Shown here: in pieces, positions 50,228-59,117 of the stretch | Position numbering within the stretch: the first letter of the stretch is position 1 | Layout of the letters: each line of letters begins with the position of its first letter | DNA from: Rhodosalinus sp041365695 | GTDB taxonomy: Bacteria > Pseudomonadota > Alphaproteobacteria > Rhodobacterales > Rhodobacteraceae | Assembly (NCBI RefSeq): GCF_041365695.1 | Contig: NZ_JBGFSJ010000003.1 | Coordinates: 124,001 to 188,000 of the forward strand | Length of the DNA: 64,000 nucleotides | Direction of reading: 5' to 3' | Translations under genes and position numbers: made by a program | Notes under the pieces: model-generated | Databases searched by the model: none | What the model was told of the DNA's origin: nothing | The model's input: only the letters and a program-made list of their open reading frames with translations

Positions 50228-51541
50228 TCAGAGCGGGCGGATCTTGAGTTTCGTGATGCGGTTGTCCTTGCGGCCGGTCACTTCGAAGCGGAAGCCGTGG
50301 AAGGAAAAGACCTGTCCCACGGTGGGGATCATCTGCGCCTCGTGGATGACCAGCCCCGCCACGGTATTGGCCTCTTCGTCGGGCAGCGACCACTCCGTGG
50401 CGCGGTTCAGGTCGCGGATCGTCATCGAGCCGTCCACGATGTAGTTGCCGTCCTCGGCCTTGCGGATCGTGTGGTCGCCGTCGGGATCGAACTCGTCTGT
50501 GATCTCGCCCACGATTTCCTCGAGGATATCCTCGAGCGTGATCAGCCCCTCGATGGAGCCGTATTCGTCCACCACCAGCGCGAAATGCGACCGCCGCCGC
50601 AGGAATTCCCGGATCTGGTCGTCGAGCGCCGTGGTGTCGGGAATGAAGTAGGGCTCCATCATCACCTCGGCGATGTCGAAGGACTGGAGCGTCGTGGTCA
50701 GCGTGGCCTCTTCGGGGGCGGACATGCGCTTGTAGAGCGTGCGCAGCAGATCCTTGGCATGGACGACGCCCACGATGTTTTCGGGCTCGCCGCGATAGAC
50801 GGGCAGGCGGGTGTGGCTGCTTTCGAGGCACTGGCGCAGAACCTCGGAAGGCTCCGCCTCGGCGTCCAGCATCTCGATGCGCGACCGGTGGAGCATGATC
50901 TCCTCCACCGTGCGTTCTCCCAGATCGAGCGCGCCCAGGATGCGGTCGCGGTCCTCCTTCTCGACCACGCCCTCGGAGTGGCCGAGATGGAGCGCGCCGG
51001 CGATCTCCTCGCGCACGGCGAGGATATGGCTGTCGGGGTCGGTCTTCACGCCGAACAGGCGCAGCACCCCGCGCACCAGCAAGCGCACCGCGGACACGAT
51101 CGGCGAGAACACCCGTACGATCACGCGGATGATCGGCGCCACGAGCGACGCCGCCGCCTCGGAGTTGGTGATCGCGTAGGTCTTGGGCAGCACTTCCGCG
51201 AAGATCAGCACCAGCAGCGTCATTACCAGCGTGGCCAGCGCCACGCCGGACTCTCCGAAAAGCTTGGTGAAGAGCGCGGTGGCGAGCGAGGCGGCCAGGA
51301 TGTTGACGAGGTTGTTGCCCAGCAGCACCGACCCGATCAGCCGCTCGTTGTCCTCGGTGATCTCGAGCGCGAGTTCGGCCCCGCGAGAGCCCTTGTCGGC
51401 GCGCGCGCGGAGCTTCCCCCGCGAGGCCGCCGTCAGCGCCGTCTCGGAGCCCGAGAAGAAGGCCGACAGCATGAGCAGCAGGATGATGCCCCCGGAGGTC
51501 AGCCAGAAGGCGGTGTCGATCATGGATTGTGCGGGATCCAT
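50228..51541 (-). CDS. HlyC/CorC family membrane protein (DUF21-CBS-CorC)
   Basis: The 437-residue protein has an N-terminal DUF21 domain with several membrane helices (LLLMLSAFFSGSETALTAASRG), two CBS domains (LPVYRGEPENIVGVVHAKDLL and HFALVVDEYGSIEGLITLEDILEEI) and a C-terminal CorC_HlyC domain. Relatives act in Mg/Co efflux or magnesium homeostasis. It is the last gene downstream of xerD on the minus strand (69-base gap) and convergent with ntrX. Confidence 0.92.
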   Translation of the reverse strand: MDPAQSMIDTAFWLTSGGIILLLMLSAFFSGSETALTAASRGKLRARADKGSRGAELALEITEDNERLIGSVLLGNNLVNILAASLATALFTKLFGESGVALATLVMTLLVLIFAEVLPKTYAITNSEAAASLVAPIIRVIVRVFSPIVSAVRLLVRGVLRLFGVKTDPDSHILAVREEIAGALHLGHSEGVVEKEDRDRILGALDLGERTVEEIMLHRSRIEMLDAEAEPSEVLRQCLESSHTRLPVYRGEPENIVGVVHAKDLLRTLYKRMSAPEEATLTTTLQSFDIAEVMMEPYFIPDTTALDDQIREFLRRRSHFALVVDEYGSIEGLITLEDILEEIVGEITDEFDPDGDHTIRKAEDGNYIVDGSMTIRDLNRATEWSLPDEEANTVAGLVIHEAQMIPTVGQVFSFHGFRFEVTGRKDNRITKLKIRPL

Positions 51542-51610
51542 CCTCGGGTCCGTTGATGCGTGGTGAAGCGATGTCTCTTATGAGGCCCGCGGCGTGACCG
51601 TGCAAGCCGC

Positions 51611-52561
51611 TCAGCTGTCGCGGGCGAGCGGGTGATGCTGCAGCACAAGGCTCCGCAGGCGCTCCTCCAGGACATGGGTGTAGATCTCGGTGGTCGACAG
51701 GTCCGCGTGGCCCAAAAGCGTCTGGATCACGCGCAGATCCGCCCCGCCCTCGAGCAGGTGCGTGGCGAAGGCGTGACGCAGCGTGTGTGGCGACACGCGC
51801 TCGGCCGGCACGCCGGCGGCGCGGGCAAGTTCCTTCACGATCAGGAAGAACCGCTCGCGCGTGAGGTGCCCCGACCTGGCGCGCGAGGGAAAGAGACAGG
51901 GCGAGTCCGGCTGCCCGGCCTCGGCGCCCCGCGCCGCCGCCGCGTCGCGCAGCGCGAGCCAGCGGGCGAGCGCGTCGCGCGCGGGCGGCGAGAGCGGAAC
52001 CATGCGTTCCCGCCCGCCCTTGCCACGCACCAGCAGCATCCGCGGGTCCCCGCGCGCCGCGGCGACGGGCAGCGCCACAAGCTCGCTCACCCGCATGCCC
52101 GTGGCGTAGAGAAGCTGCATCAGGCAGGCGTTGCGGGCGCGTTCCGCCGCGTCGCGGCCGGTGGTATCGGCGGCCGCGAGCATCCGGTCGACCTCGTCAT
52201 GCGACAGCGTCTTGGGCAGGCGGCGCGCCCGGGCAGGTCCATCGAGGCGCAGCGCGGGATTGTCGCCGCGCCAGCCTTCCTCGTGGATGAAGCGAAAAAG
52301 CTGCCGGATGGACGAAAGCCTGCGGGCGCGGGTCGCGGCGGAAAGCCCCTCGGCCTCGCAGGCAACGAGGTAGGCCTCGATGTCGGCCTTCTCCGCACCG
52401 GCCGTGTCGGTGCCCCGCCCCGCCAGCCACCCGGCGAAATCCCGCAGGTCGCGGTCGTAGGCGCGAAGCGTGTTCGGGGCGGCGCCCCGCTCCGCCGCCT
52501 GCGCGTCGAGAAACGCCGAGATCCGGCGCCGATCCCTTTGGGCGGGGGCGGAGCCCGTCAT
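51611..52561 (-). CDS. xerD: Site-specific tyrosine recombinase XerD
   Basis: The 316-residue recombinase has an N-terminal SAM-like core-binding domain (FLDAQAAERGAAPNTLRAYDRDL) and a catalytic domain with Arg in ATGMRVSEL, Lys in RGKGGRERM, HTLRHAFATHLL, and the terminal H-x-Y set LLGHADLSTTEIYTH. It resolves chromosome dimers at dif with XerC. The context (housekeeping genes, no flanking repeats) supports XerD rather than an integrase. It overlaps the upstream gene by four bases. Confidence 0.93.
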   Translation of the reverse strand: MTGSAPAQRDRRRISAFLDAQAAERGAAPNTLRAYDRDLRDFAGWLAGRGTDTAGAEKADIEAYLVACEAEGLSAATRARRLSSIRQLFRFIHEEGWRGDNPALRLDGPARARRLPKTLSHDEVDRMLAAADTTGRDAAERARNACLMQLLYATGMRVSELVALPVAAARGDPRMLLVRGKGGRERMVPLSPPARDALARWLALRDAAAARGAEAGQPDSPCLFPSRARSGHLTRERFFLIVKELARAAGVPAERVSPHTLRHAFATHLLEGGADLRVIQTLLGHADLSTTEIYTHVLEERLRSLVLQHHPLARDS

Positions 52562-54093
52562 CGCGCGGGCGCCAGCAGCATGGCCTGCAACGCGGCCTGC
52601 CGCGCCGTGTCCTCGAGGCCGACCGCGCGCAACGTCGCCAGCGCGTCGGCGAGATCGGGCAGGTCGCCCGCGATCCCCGCGGAATAGAGCGCCATGGCGC
52701 GCAGGATGGCCTCTCCGAGGCGCCCCTCGGAAAGCTGCCGCGCGAGCGCGTCCGGCGGCGCCCGGTCGAAGCCACGCGTCACCGCTTGGGCGCGCGACGA
52801 GGGGGCCGCGACGCGCGCGGGTCTGCCCTCGGCCAGGGCGGCGAGGAACCGCGCCTCGTCCGTGTCCGGCACGCGGCCCCGCGCCACCGCCTCGTAATCG
52901 GGCGAGAGCAGTCCCGCGGAAAACGCGATCCGGCCGGCCGCGCCGTCGAGCGACAGGGCGGCAAGGCGCGCCCCGAAGAGCCGCGCGAATGGCACCGCGA
53001 GATCCGCGTCGCGCATCGCGCGCCACGCGGGCGGTAGCGCCGCGCCGACGGCCGCCACCTCGCCCGTCTCGAGCGCCGCGTCGAGCCGTTGCACCGCCGC
53101 GACGCGATCCCAGACCCCGCCCGAGGCGGCCGGCTGGTGACGCATGTAGATGCCGATGAGCCGGTTCTCGGAAATCGCCCCCATCCGTGCGAGGCGTTCG
53201 GCGGCGTCAAGCTGCGCCTTCCAGCCCAGATCCCCCGAAAGCGCCGCCACCGAGAACGGGCGGGGCAGGGCCGAGGGCGGCAGCGGCGCGCCGATCGCCT
53301 CGCGCAGGCGGTAGTCCAGCGCGTCCGGCTGCGGCCCCGGCGGCAGCTCCGGCGCCGCCAACGCCTCGGGATCGAGGAAACGGCGCAGGAGATCCGCCTC
53401 GACCGGCGTGAGGGCATCGAGCACCGCCGCCGCCTCCAGCGTGGCCGACGCGCTGTCCCAGCGCCCCTGCCGGGCGAGGCAGAACACGCGCGCCCCGTAG
53501 TCGGGCGCGGCGGCGGCGTGACGCTCAAGGCCGCCGCAGGCCGCCACCGGATCGCCGGCCAGAAGCGCGAGGTCGAACCACCGCGCGGCCAGCGCCGGCG
53601 AGGACGGACCTGCACGCTCGACGAGTGCGAGCGCGGGCTCCACCGCGCCGAGCGCGTGGAGCTTGTCGATCCGCGCGAGAAGCAGGCGCGCCTCGGGCCC
53701 CGCGTCGGCGGGCGGCGCGGCCTCGGCCAGGAGCAGCGAATAAAGCAGCGCCTGCATGGCGGGCTGACCCTCGACGCGCTGCGCGGCGATCAGATCGATC
53801 AGGGTTCGGGTGGCGCTGGCCTGCCACAGCGTCGCGGGAAACCCCGTGACGTTGGTCGGCAGAAGGCCCACGGCGTCGGGTGACAGCGCGCCGAGCGGGC
53901 TGACCGCGATGTCGGGCACGCCGGCGCTGCGTGCGATCGGCGGTTCGCCGCCCATGGGGCCGGACGAGCGCTCCATCGGGGCGCGGGTCATCTCCTCCAG
54001 CCATTCGATCGCCGCCATGGGCTCCTGCGCCGCGCCCGGCATGGGCGCGAGCAGCGCAAGCGCGGCAAGGGCGCCGGCGACCCTATTGCACAT
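52558..54093 (-). CDS. Secreted conserved protein of unknown function, upstream of xerD
   Basis: The 511-residue precursor has a Sec signal peptide (residues 1-22, cleavage near GAAQEP). The mature part is Ala/Leu-rich, with repeated short helices such as PAMQALLYSLLLAEAAPP and ARWFDLALLAGDP, suggesting a helical-repeat (TPR/SEL1-like) periplasmic scaffold. No catalytic motif was found. It overlaps xerD by four bases and the upstream microprotein gene by eleven, so it is cotranslated with them. Position between xerD and aroK is, as far as I recall, conserved in relatives. Confidence 0.72.
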   Translation of the reverse strand: MCNRVAGALAALALLAPMPGAAQEPMAAIEWLEEMTRAPMERSSGPMGGEPPIARSAGVPDIAVSPLGALSPDAVGLLPTNVTGFPATLWQASATRTLIDLIAAQRVEGQPAMQALLYSLLLAEAAPPADAGPEARLLLARIDKLHALGAVEPALALVERAGPSSPALAARWFDLALLAGDPVAACGGLERHAAAAPDYGARVFCLARQGRWDSASATLEAAAVLDALTPVEADLLRRFLDPEALAAPELPPGPQPDALDYRLREAIGAPLPPSALPRPFSVAALSGDLGWKAQLDAAERLARMGAISENRLIGIYMRHQPAASGGVWDRVAAVQRLDAALETGEVAAVGAALPPAWRAMRDADLAVPFARLFGARLAALSLDGAAGRIAFSAGLLSPDYEAVARGRVPDTDEARFLAALAEGRPARVAAPSSRAQAVTRGFDRAPPDALARQLSEGRLGEAILRAMALYSAGIAGDLPDLADALATLRAVGLEDTARQAALQAMLLAPAR

Positions 54094-54232
54094 CGATGAT
54101 CACCGGTTCGCGCCGTTCCTTGGCGGGCGCGGAGAAGTCCGCGCCGAAGAACGGCCCGATATAGGCGTATGCCACCACGCCGATCGCCGCGAGCACCGCG
54201 AGATAGACCAGCCATTTGAGAAGACGCCACAT
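54083..54232 (-). CDS. 49-residue membrane microprotein
   Basis: The frame encodes MWRLLKWLVYLAVLAAIG and onward: an N-terminal membrane helix (residues 4-28) then a short acidic/basic tail (AKERREPVIIDVQ). It overlaps the start of the secreted unknown by eleven bases, so they are probably co-expressed. I recall similar 45-55 residue proteins at this place in related genomes. It diverges from aroK over 117 bases. Function unknown. Confidence 0.65.
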   Translation of the reverse strand: MWRLLKWLVYLAVLAAIGVVAYAYIGPFFGADFSAPAKERREPVIIDVQ

Positions 54233-54349
54233 GCCCTTGACCTGCCTGCCTGTTCGGGTGTTGTGGAACATATATGGCAAATTCGGCAGGCACACGACAG
54301 TGCCCCTGAGCGATTGCGTTTCGGCGAGGGATGGCTGAAAGGGGCGCAG

Positions 54350-54898
54350 ATGGGCAGGACACTCGGCAAGACGGTGGTCATGGTCGGCATGATGGGCGCG
54401 GGCAAGACCGCGGTCGGCAAGGCGCTCGCGCATCGGTTGGGCGTGCCCTTCCGCGATTGCGACGCCGAGATAGAGGCCGCCGCGAACCGCACCGTGGCAG
54501 AGATCTTCGCCCGCGACGGCGAGCCGTTCTTCCGCGAGAAGGAAAGCCGGGTGCTCGAGCGGCTGCTTCAGGACGCCCCGGGCGTCCTGTCCACCGGCGG
54601 CGGCGTGTTCCTGTCCGCGCGCAACCGCGCCCTCATTGCGGCGCAGGGCGTGTCCGTCTGGCTGCGCGCCGACCGGGCGCTGCTCTGGCAGAGGGTGCGC
54701 AACAAGGACACCCGCCCGCTTCTGCGCACCGCGGATCCGCGCGCGACGCTCGATGATCTTTGCGCGCGCCGCGAGCCCGAATACGCCAAGGCCGACGTGG
54801 TCGTCGACAGCGCCGCCGACCGCTCCATCGAGGAGATGGCCGCGCGGGTGGAGGCGGCGCTGCTGGACCGGCCCGATCTCTGGGAGGATCCCGAATGA
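54350..54898 (+). CDS. aroK: Shikimate kinase
   Basis: The 182-residue kinase has Walker A GMMGAGKTAVG, the shikimate-binding FRDCDAEIE and FFREKESRVLE, the GGG of STGGGVF and the lid arginine NKDTRPLL. It phosphorylates shikimate. AAGGGG precedes the ATG. It overlaps aroB by four bases. Confidence 0.96.
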   Translation: MGRTLGKTVVMVGMMGAGKTAVGKALAHRLGVPFRDCDAEIEAAANRTVAEIFARDGEPFFREKESRVLERLLQDAPGVLSTGGGVFLSARNRALIAAQGVSVWLRADRALLWQRVRNKDTRPLLRTADPRATLDDLCARREPEYAKADVVVDSAADRSIEEMAARVEAALLDRPDLWEDPE

Positions 54899-56025
54899 GC
54901 AGGATCGAGACCGTTGCCGTCGCGCTCGGCGCGCGAAGCTACGACATCCGCATCGGTCCGGGCCTCGTCGCCCGCGCGGGAGCGGAGATCGGCCCGCTGC
55001 TCGCGCGCCCGCACGTTGCCGTCATCACCGACGAGACGGTGGCCGCGCATCATCTCGACGCGCTTCGCGCGGGGCTCGCGGCGTCCGGCATCGGCTGCAC
55101 CGCGCTCGCGCTGCCCCCCGGCGAGGCGACGAAAGGCTGGGAGCAGCTTCGCCGCGCGGTGGAGTGGCTGCTCGACGAGCGGGTGGAGCGGCGCGACGTC
55201 GTGGTGGCGCTCGGCGGCGGCGTCATCGGCGATCTGGCGGGCTTCGCTGCCGCGATCCTGCGCCGGGGCGTGCGCTTCGTGCAGGTGCCCACGACGCTGC
55301 TGGCGCAGGTGGACAGCTCCGTGGGGGGCAAGACCGCTATCAACACCGGCCATGGCAAGAACCTCGTGGGCGCGTTCCACCAGCCGAGCCTCGTGCTGGC
55401 CGACACCGGGGCGCTGTCGACCTTGCCCGCGCGCGATTTCCTCGCGGGCTACGGCGAGGTCGTGAAATACGGCCTTCTGGGCGACGCCGACTTCTTCGAG
55501 TGGCTGGAGGGCGCGGGCCCCGCCCTCGCCGCGGGCGACGAGGCCGCGCGCATCCGCGCCGTGCGCCGTTCCTGCGAGATGAAGGCCGGGATCGTCGCGC
55601 GCGACGAGACCGAGCAGGGCGATCGCGCGCTGCTCAACCTCGGCCACACCTTCTGCCATGCGCTCGAGGCGGCGACGGGCTATTCCGACCGGCTGCTCCA
55701 TGGCGAGGGGGTTGCGGTGGGCTGCGCGCTCGCCTTCGAGCTCTCCGCCCGGCTCGGCCTTTGCAGCCAGGAGGAGCCAGGGCGCGTGCGCGCCCATCTT
55801 CGGGCCATGGGCATGAAGACCGATCTTTCAGACATTCCCGGGCCGCTGCCCGACGCCGATGGCCTGCTCGCGCTCATGGCGCAGGACAAGAAGGTGGTGG
55901 ACGGGCGGCTGCGCTTCGTGCTGGCCCGCGGCATCGGCCGCGCCTTCGTCACCTCGGACGTCCCGCCGGAGGCGGTGCGCGGTCTCCTGGACGAGGCCCT
56001 GGCCGCGCGGGCGGCGTCGGCTTAG
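54895..56025 (+). CDS. aroB: 3-dehydroquinate synthase
   Basis: The 376-residue NAD-dependent enzyme has GGGVIGDLAGF, the VDSSVGGKTAIN block, the zinc ligands in GHTFCHALE and HGEGVAVG, and KKVVDGRLRFVL. It makes dehydroquinate from DAHP, the second step of aromatic synthesis. It is coupled to aroK by ATGA, and its end overlaps the convergent cupin gene by four bases. Confidence 0.96.
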   Translation: MSRIETVAVALGARSYDIRIGPGLVARAGAEIGPLLARPHVAVITDETVAAHHLDALRAGLAASGIGCTALALPPGEATKGWEQLRRAVEWLLDERVERRDVVVALGGGVIGDLAGFAAAILRRGVRFVQVPTTLLAQVDSSVGGKTAINTGHGKNLVGAFHQPSLVLADTGALSTLPARDFLAGYGEVVKYGLLGDADFFEWLEGAGPALAAGDEAARIRAVRRSCEMKAGIVARDETEQGDRALLNLGHTFCHALEAATGYSDRLLHGEGVAVGCALAFELSARLGLCSQEEPGRVRAHLRAMGMKTDLSDIPGPLPDADGLLALMAQDKKVVDGRLRFVLARGIGRAFVTSDVPPEAVRGLLDEALAARAASA

Positions 56026-56556
56026 CCCTCTTCCACCTCGCCGTCCCAGTAGCCTACCGCCGAGTCGCGGCGGAACCAGTGCGAGAATCGCGCGAGATTG
56101 CCCGAGGCGAGGTCGCGGAAGGGCGTGCCGGCCGCCATGACGCCGTACTTGTCACCGTCGGGGTAGTGGAAGACATCCGCGGGGATCAGGGTAGAGAGCG
56201 CGAGATAGCGCCTCTCCCGATCGCCCGTATTCTCGATCTGGAAGGGGATGCCGGTACCGGCGCGGATGAACACCACGTCGAGGGGCTTCAGCGCGTGATC
56301 CTCCTCCCCGTGGTGGAGCACGCCGATGCCGTCGAAAATCACGAAGAGGTCATGGTTCACGTAGTGGTAGTGCCGCGGGAAAGCCTTGGAGCGTGGCGGC
56401 ACCACGGTGAGGTTGATGCCGAGGCCCTCGGTGGCGAGAGCGTCCGATGAAGGCGAAGCGCGCCTCAAACTCGCCGCGCCGCGGGTTTGCGTCGGTGAGC
56501 CCCGGATCGGCGAGCACGTCCTCGATCGAGACGACGGGAGGCGGGAAGTCGGTCAT
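56022..56556 (-). pseudogene. Cupin-domain protein with a frameshift
   Basis: Two adjacent frames together make one cupin protein. The first (from the ATG at 56556) gives SIEDVLADPGLTDANPRRGEFEAR; near 56440-56455 the similarity moves to another frame (LATEGLGINLTVVPPRSKAFP, then RHYHYVNHDLFVIFDGIG and RHYHY-type metal ligands). The change equals one extra base or two missing bases. A single uninterrupted protein of about 178 residues would be expected for the family. It is therefore a recent pseudogene or a sequencing error. Function of intact relatives: probable metal-binding cupin of unknown substrate. Confidence 0.8.
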
Positions 56557-56622
56557 GGCGGGGTCTCCTCAGCGCGTTCCGCCGCCGACTGTCCCCTGCC
56601 CGTGCGACATGCGCGTGACGCC

Positions 56623-57705
56623 TCAGGAACCGCGCCGCCCGTTCAACATCATCAGCTCGCCCACGTTCTCGCGCGTGATGTAGCCCACGAACTCGCCCGT
56701 GCGGCGCGTGACCGCCACGGCGGGCGCGTTCTGGCGGTACATCGCGTCGAAGACGCCCTCCAGCCCCTCGCCAAGGCCCACCTTCGGGATCTCGGTCTCC
56801 ATCACCTCGTGCACGGGGCGCGTGGTCCGGCCCTCGGCCGTCTCGGCGAAGATGGCGTTCCGGGTGAGCAGCCCGACGAACTGCCCGTCCGCGTCCAGAA
56901 CCGGGAATTCGTGCTGGGTGGTACGGATCAGCGCCGCGCCCGCCGCCGACACCGTGTCGTCGGGCGAGAGCGCGTCGAAGGTGGTGATCATCGCCTCCCG
57001 CGCCATCATCCGGCGCGAAAGGTCGCGCATCGCCACGTCGTTGCTTTCCGCGCCCGCGGCGATGAAGACGAAGAAGGCGATCAGCAGCAGGATCGGGTTG
57101 CCGGAGGTCAGACCCAGAAGCCCGAGCGCGAAGGCCAGGACCTGTCCGCCGGTCGCGGCGACCCGCGTGGCGCGCACGCGGTCCATGAAGATGCTGAGCG
57201 TCGCGCGGAAGACCCGGCCCCCGTCCATCGGGAAGGCGGGCAGCAGGTTGAAAACCGCGATGAACAGGTTCACGAGGGCGAGCCGGCCCAGGAACCCCTC
57301 GGTCGTGTGCTCGATCTGGGCGAGCTTCTCCAGATCGGTCTCGGCGCCCAGGACGACCACGAGGATCGCCCAGATCGCCACGTTGACCGCGGGACCGGCG
57401 AGGGCCACGAGGATCTCCTGGCCGGGTTTTTCGGGCATGGACTCCAGCCGGGCGAGCCCGCCGATGGGCAGCAGCGTGATGTCGGGCGTGCGGATGCCGT
57501 AGCGCCGCGCGGTGAGCGCGTGGCCGAACTCATGCGCCACGACACAGGCGAAGAGCGCCGCCACGAAGAGGATGTTTTCCAGCGCGGCGGGCCAGCCGCC
57601 GTCGGAGAAGGCCACCCAGCCCACCCAGAGAAGGAGCAGGAAGAAGGTGGCGTGCACGCGAAGCTCGGAGCCGAAAAGCCGGCCGATTGGGAAAGACCAG
57701 GTCAT
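56623..57705 (-). CDS. Site-2 protease family protein (M50) with CBS domains
   Basis: The 360-residue membrane protein has the zinc motif HEFGH (His58, Glu59, His62) and the second ligand region NLLPAFPMDGGR (Asp161), followed by hydrophobic helices and two C-terminal CBS domains (FPVLDADGQFVGLLTR and PAVAVTRRTGEFVGYI). This is the S2P/SpoIVFB-like layout, a protease that cuts within membranes; the CBS pair may sense adenine nucleotides. Substrate unknown. It is downstream of ssb by 58 bases on the same strand. Confidence 0.92.
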   Translation of the reverse strand: MTWSFPIGRLFGSELRVHATFFLLLLWVGWVAFSDGGWPAALENILFVAALFACVVAHEFGHALTARRYGIRTPDITLLPIGGLARLESMPEKPGQEILVALAGPAVNVAIWAILVVVLGAETDLEKLAQIEHTTEGFLGRLALVNLFIAVFNLLPAFPMDGGRVFRATLSIFMDRVRATRVAATGGQVLAFALGLLGLTSGNPILLLIAFFVFIAAGAESNDVAMRDLSRRMMAREAMITTFDALSPDDTVSAAGAALIRTTQHEFPVLDADGQFVGLLTRNAIFAETAEGRTTRPVHEVMETEIPKVGLGEGLEGVFDAMYRQNAPAVAVTRRTGEFVGYITRENVGELMMLNGRRGS

Positions 57706-57763
57706 GTGATGTATCTAGGGGGTCGGGTGTGTCGTCCCAAGGCCCGGTGTCCGGCGCGGCGGC

Positions 57764-58252
57764 TCAGAACGGGATCTCGTCGTCGAAATCGCGGCTCGAT
57801 CCTCCCGCGGGCGCGGGTTCCGGCGCGCCTCGGTCGCCGCCATACCCCCCGCCGTAGCCGCCGCCGTAATCGCCGCCACCACCGCCGCCTCCGCTGCCCT
57901 CGCGACCGTCGAGAAAGGTCATCTCGCCCTGGTAGGGACGCAGCACGACCTCCGTGGTGTAGCGATCCTGCCCGGACTGGTCCTGCCACTTGCGGGTTTC
58001 GAGCTTGCCCTCGAGATAGACCTTGGAGCCCTTGCGGAGATATTGCTCGGCCAGGCGCACCAGCGCCTCGTTGAAGATGGCGACGTTGTGCCACTCCGTG
58101 CGTTCGCGGCGCTCGCCGGTGTTGCGGTCCTTCCACGTCTCGGAGGTAGCGACGCGGAGATTGCAGACCTTGCCGCCGTTCTGGAACGACCGCACCTCCG
58201 GGTCGCGGCCGAGATTGCCGATCAGGATCACCTTGTTCACCGAGCCTGCCAT
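57764..58252 (-). CDS. ssb: Single-stranded DNA-binding protein
   Basis: The 162-residue SSB has an OB fold (VNKVILIGNLGRDPEVR, TEWHNVAIFNEALVRLAEQYLRKGSKVYLEG), a Gly-rich linker (residues about 119-143) and the acidic tip DFDDEIPF that binds partner proteins. It is preceded by 222 bases without a gene before the divergent transglycosylase; no GTTC-N7-GTTC SOS site was seen there. Confidence 0.96.
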   Translation of the reverse strand: MAGSVNKVILIGNLGRDPEVRSFQNGGKVCNLRVATSETWKDRNTGERRERTEWHNVAIFNEALVRLAEQYLRKGSKVYLEGKLETRKWQDQSGQDRYTTEVVLRPYQGEMTFLDGREGSGGGGGGGDYGGGYGGGYGGDRGAPEPAPAGGSSRDFDDEIPF

Positions 58253-58474
58253 GTCCGCCTCCGTCGCTTGCGTGCCTCGCGCAGGTTACATCACCCGGCG
58301 GGGCTGAAGAAAAGGTAAAACTTGAAACGACCCGCGCCAGTCCCCTGCCCGGGGCCGGGAAGACCGCGCTGTTGCCGGCAGGGCGCATCCGTCGTAGCCT
58401 TTCGACGGCAACGGGGCGCCGAGATCCTTCGGATATGATATCGTCTTTCTGTCCGGGAAAAGGGAGGACACGCG

Positions 58475-59068
58475 ATGAGACGGGCAGGGAACCTTTGCGT
58501 CGCCGCGATCGTTGCGTCGCTGCCGACCCTCGCGGTGGCAGATGTGCTGTCGTCCAAGAGCCGGGCGCACATCTTCTCGTCGCAGACGAAGCTGCTCGAT
58601 ACGCGGCTTGCAAGGCAATACAACGACTCCGTGCGCCTCCAGCCGCCGCGCGCAAAGGTGCCCACGAAGTGGGACGAGGCGGCGCCGCGTTTCGAAGGGC
58701 GCTATGACGGTCCCTATCTTGCCGTCGCACGGCAGGCCGCGCGCCGGCACGGGGTGCCCGAGGATCTGTTCCTGCGCCTGGTGCAGCAGGAATCGGGCTG
58801 GAACCCGCGGGCCGTCTCGCACAAGGGCGCGATCGGCCTCGCGCAGCTCATGCCCGGTACCGCGCGACTTCTGGGCGTCGACCCGGCGGACCCGCACGAG
58901 AACCTCGACGGTGGCGCGCGCTATCTCGTCGAACAGTACCGCGCGTTCGGCGACTGGCGTCTCGCGCTCGCGGCCTACAATGCCGGCCCCGGCGCAGTGA
59001 AACGCCACGGAGACGTCCCCCCTTTCGTCGAAACGCAGACCTACGTCCGGGCGATCCTGGGACGCTGA
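58475..59068 (+). CDS. Lytic transglycosylase (SLT domain)
   Basis: The 197-residue precursor has a Sec signal peptide (residues 1-22) and an SLT domain with the catalytic Glu106 in LVQQESGWNPRAVS, then GAIGLAQLMPGTA and LAAYNAGPGAV. It cleaves peptidoglycan glycans to 1,6-anhydro products in the periplasm. AGGGAGG precedes the ATG. Single gene. Confidence 0.93.
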   Translation: MRRAGNLCVAAIVASLPTLAVADVLSSKSRAHIFSSQTKLLDTRLARQYNDSVRLQPPRAKVPTKWDEAAPRFEGRYDGPYLAVARQAARRHGVPEDLFLRLVQQESGWNPRAVSHKGAIGLAQLMPGTARLLGVDPADPHENLDGGARYLVEQYRAFGDWRLALAAYNAGPGAVKRHGDVPPFVETQTYVRAILGR

Positions 59069-59117
59069 GCGCCCCTGAGGCAGCGCCGGGCCGAGGGGCC
59101 CGGTCGCCGTCTCGCGC

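Noticed and set aside
51611..52561. The tyrosine recombinase as a phage integrase
   Set aside because: It fits XerD length and motifs and lies among housekeeping genes; no mobile-element context is visible.
57880..57900. Simple repeat of GCC/GGC triplets in ssb as a separate element
   Set aside because: It encodes the Gly-rich linker of SSB and needs no other explanation.
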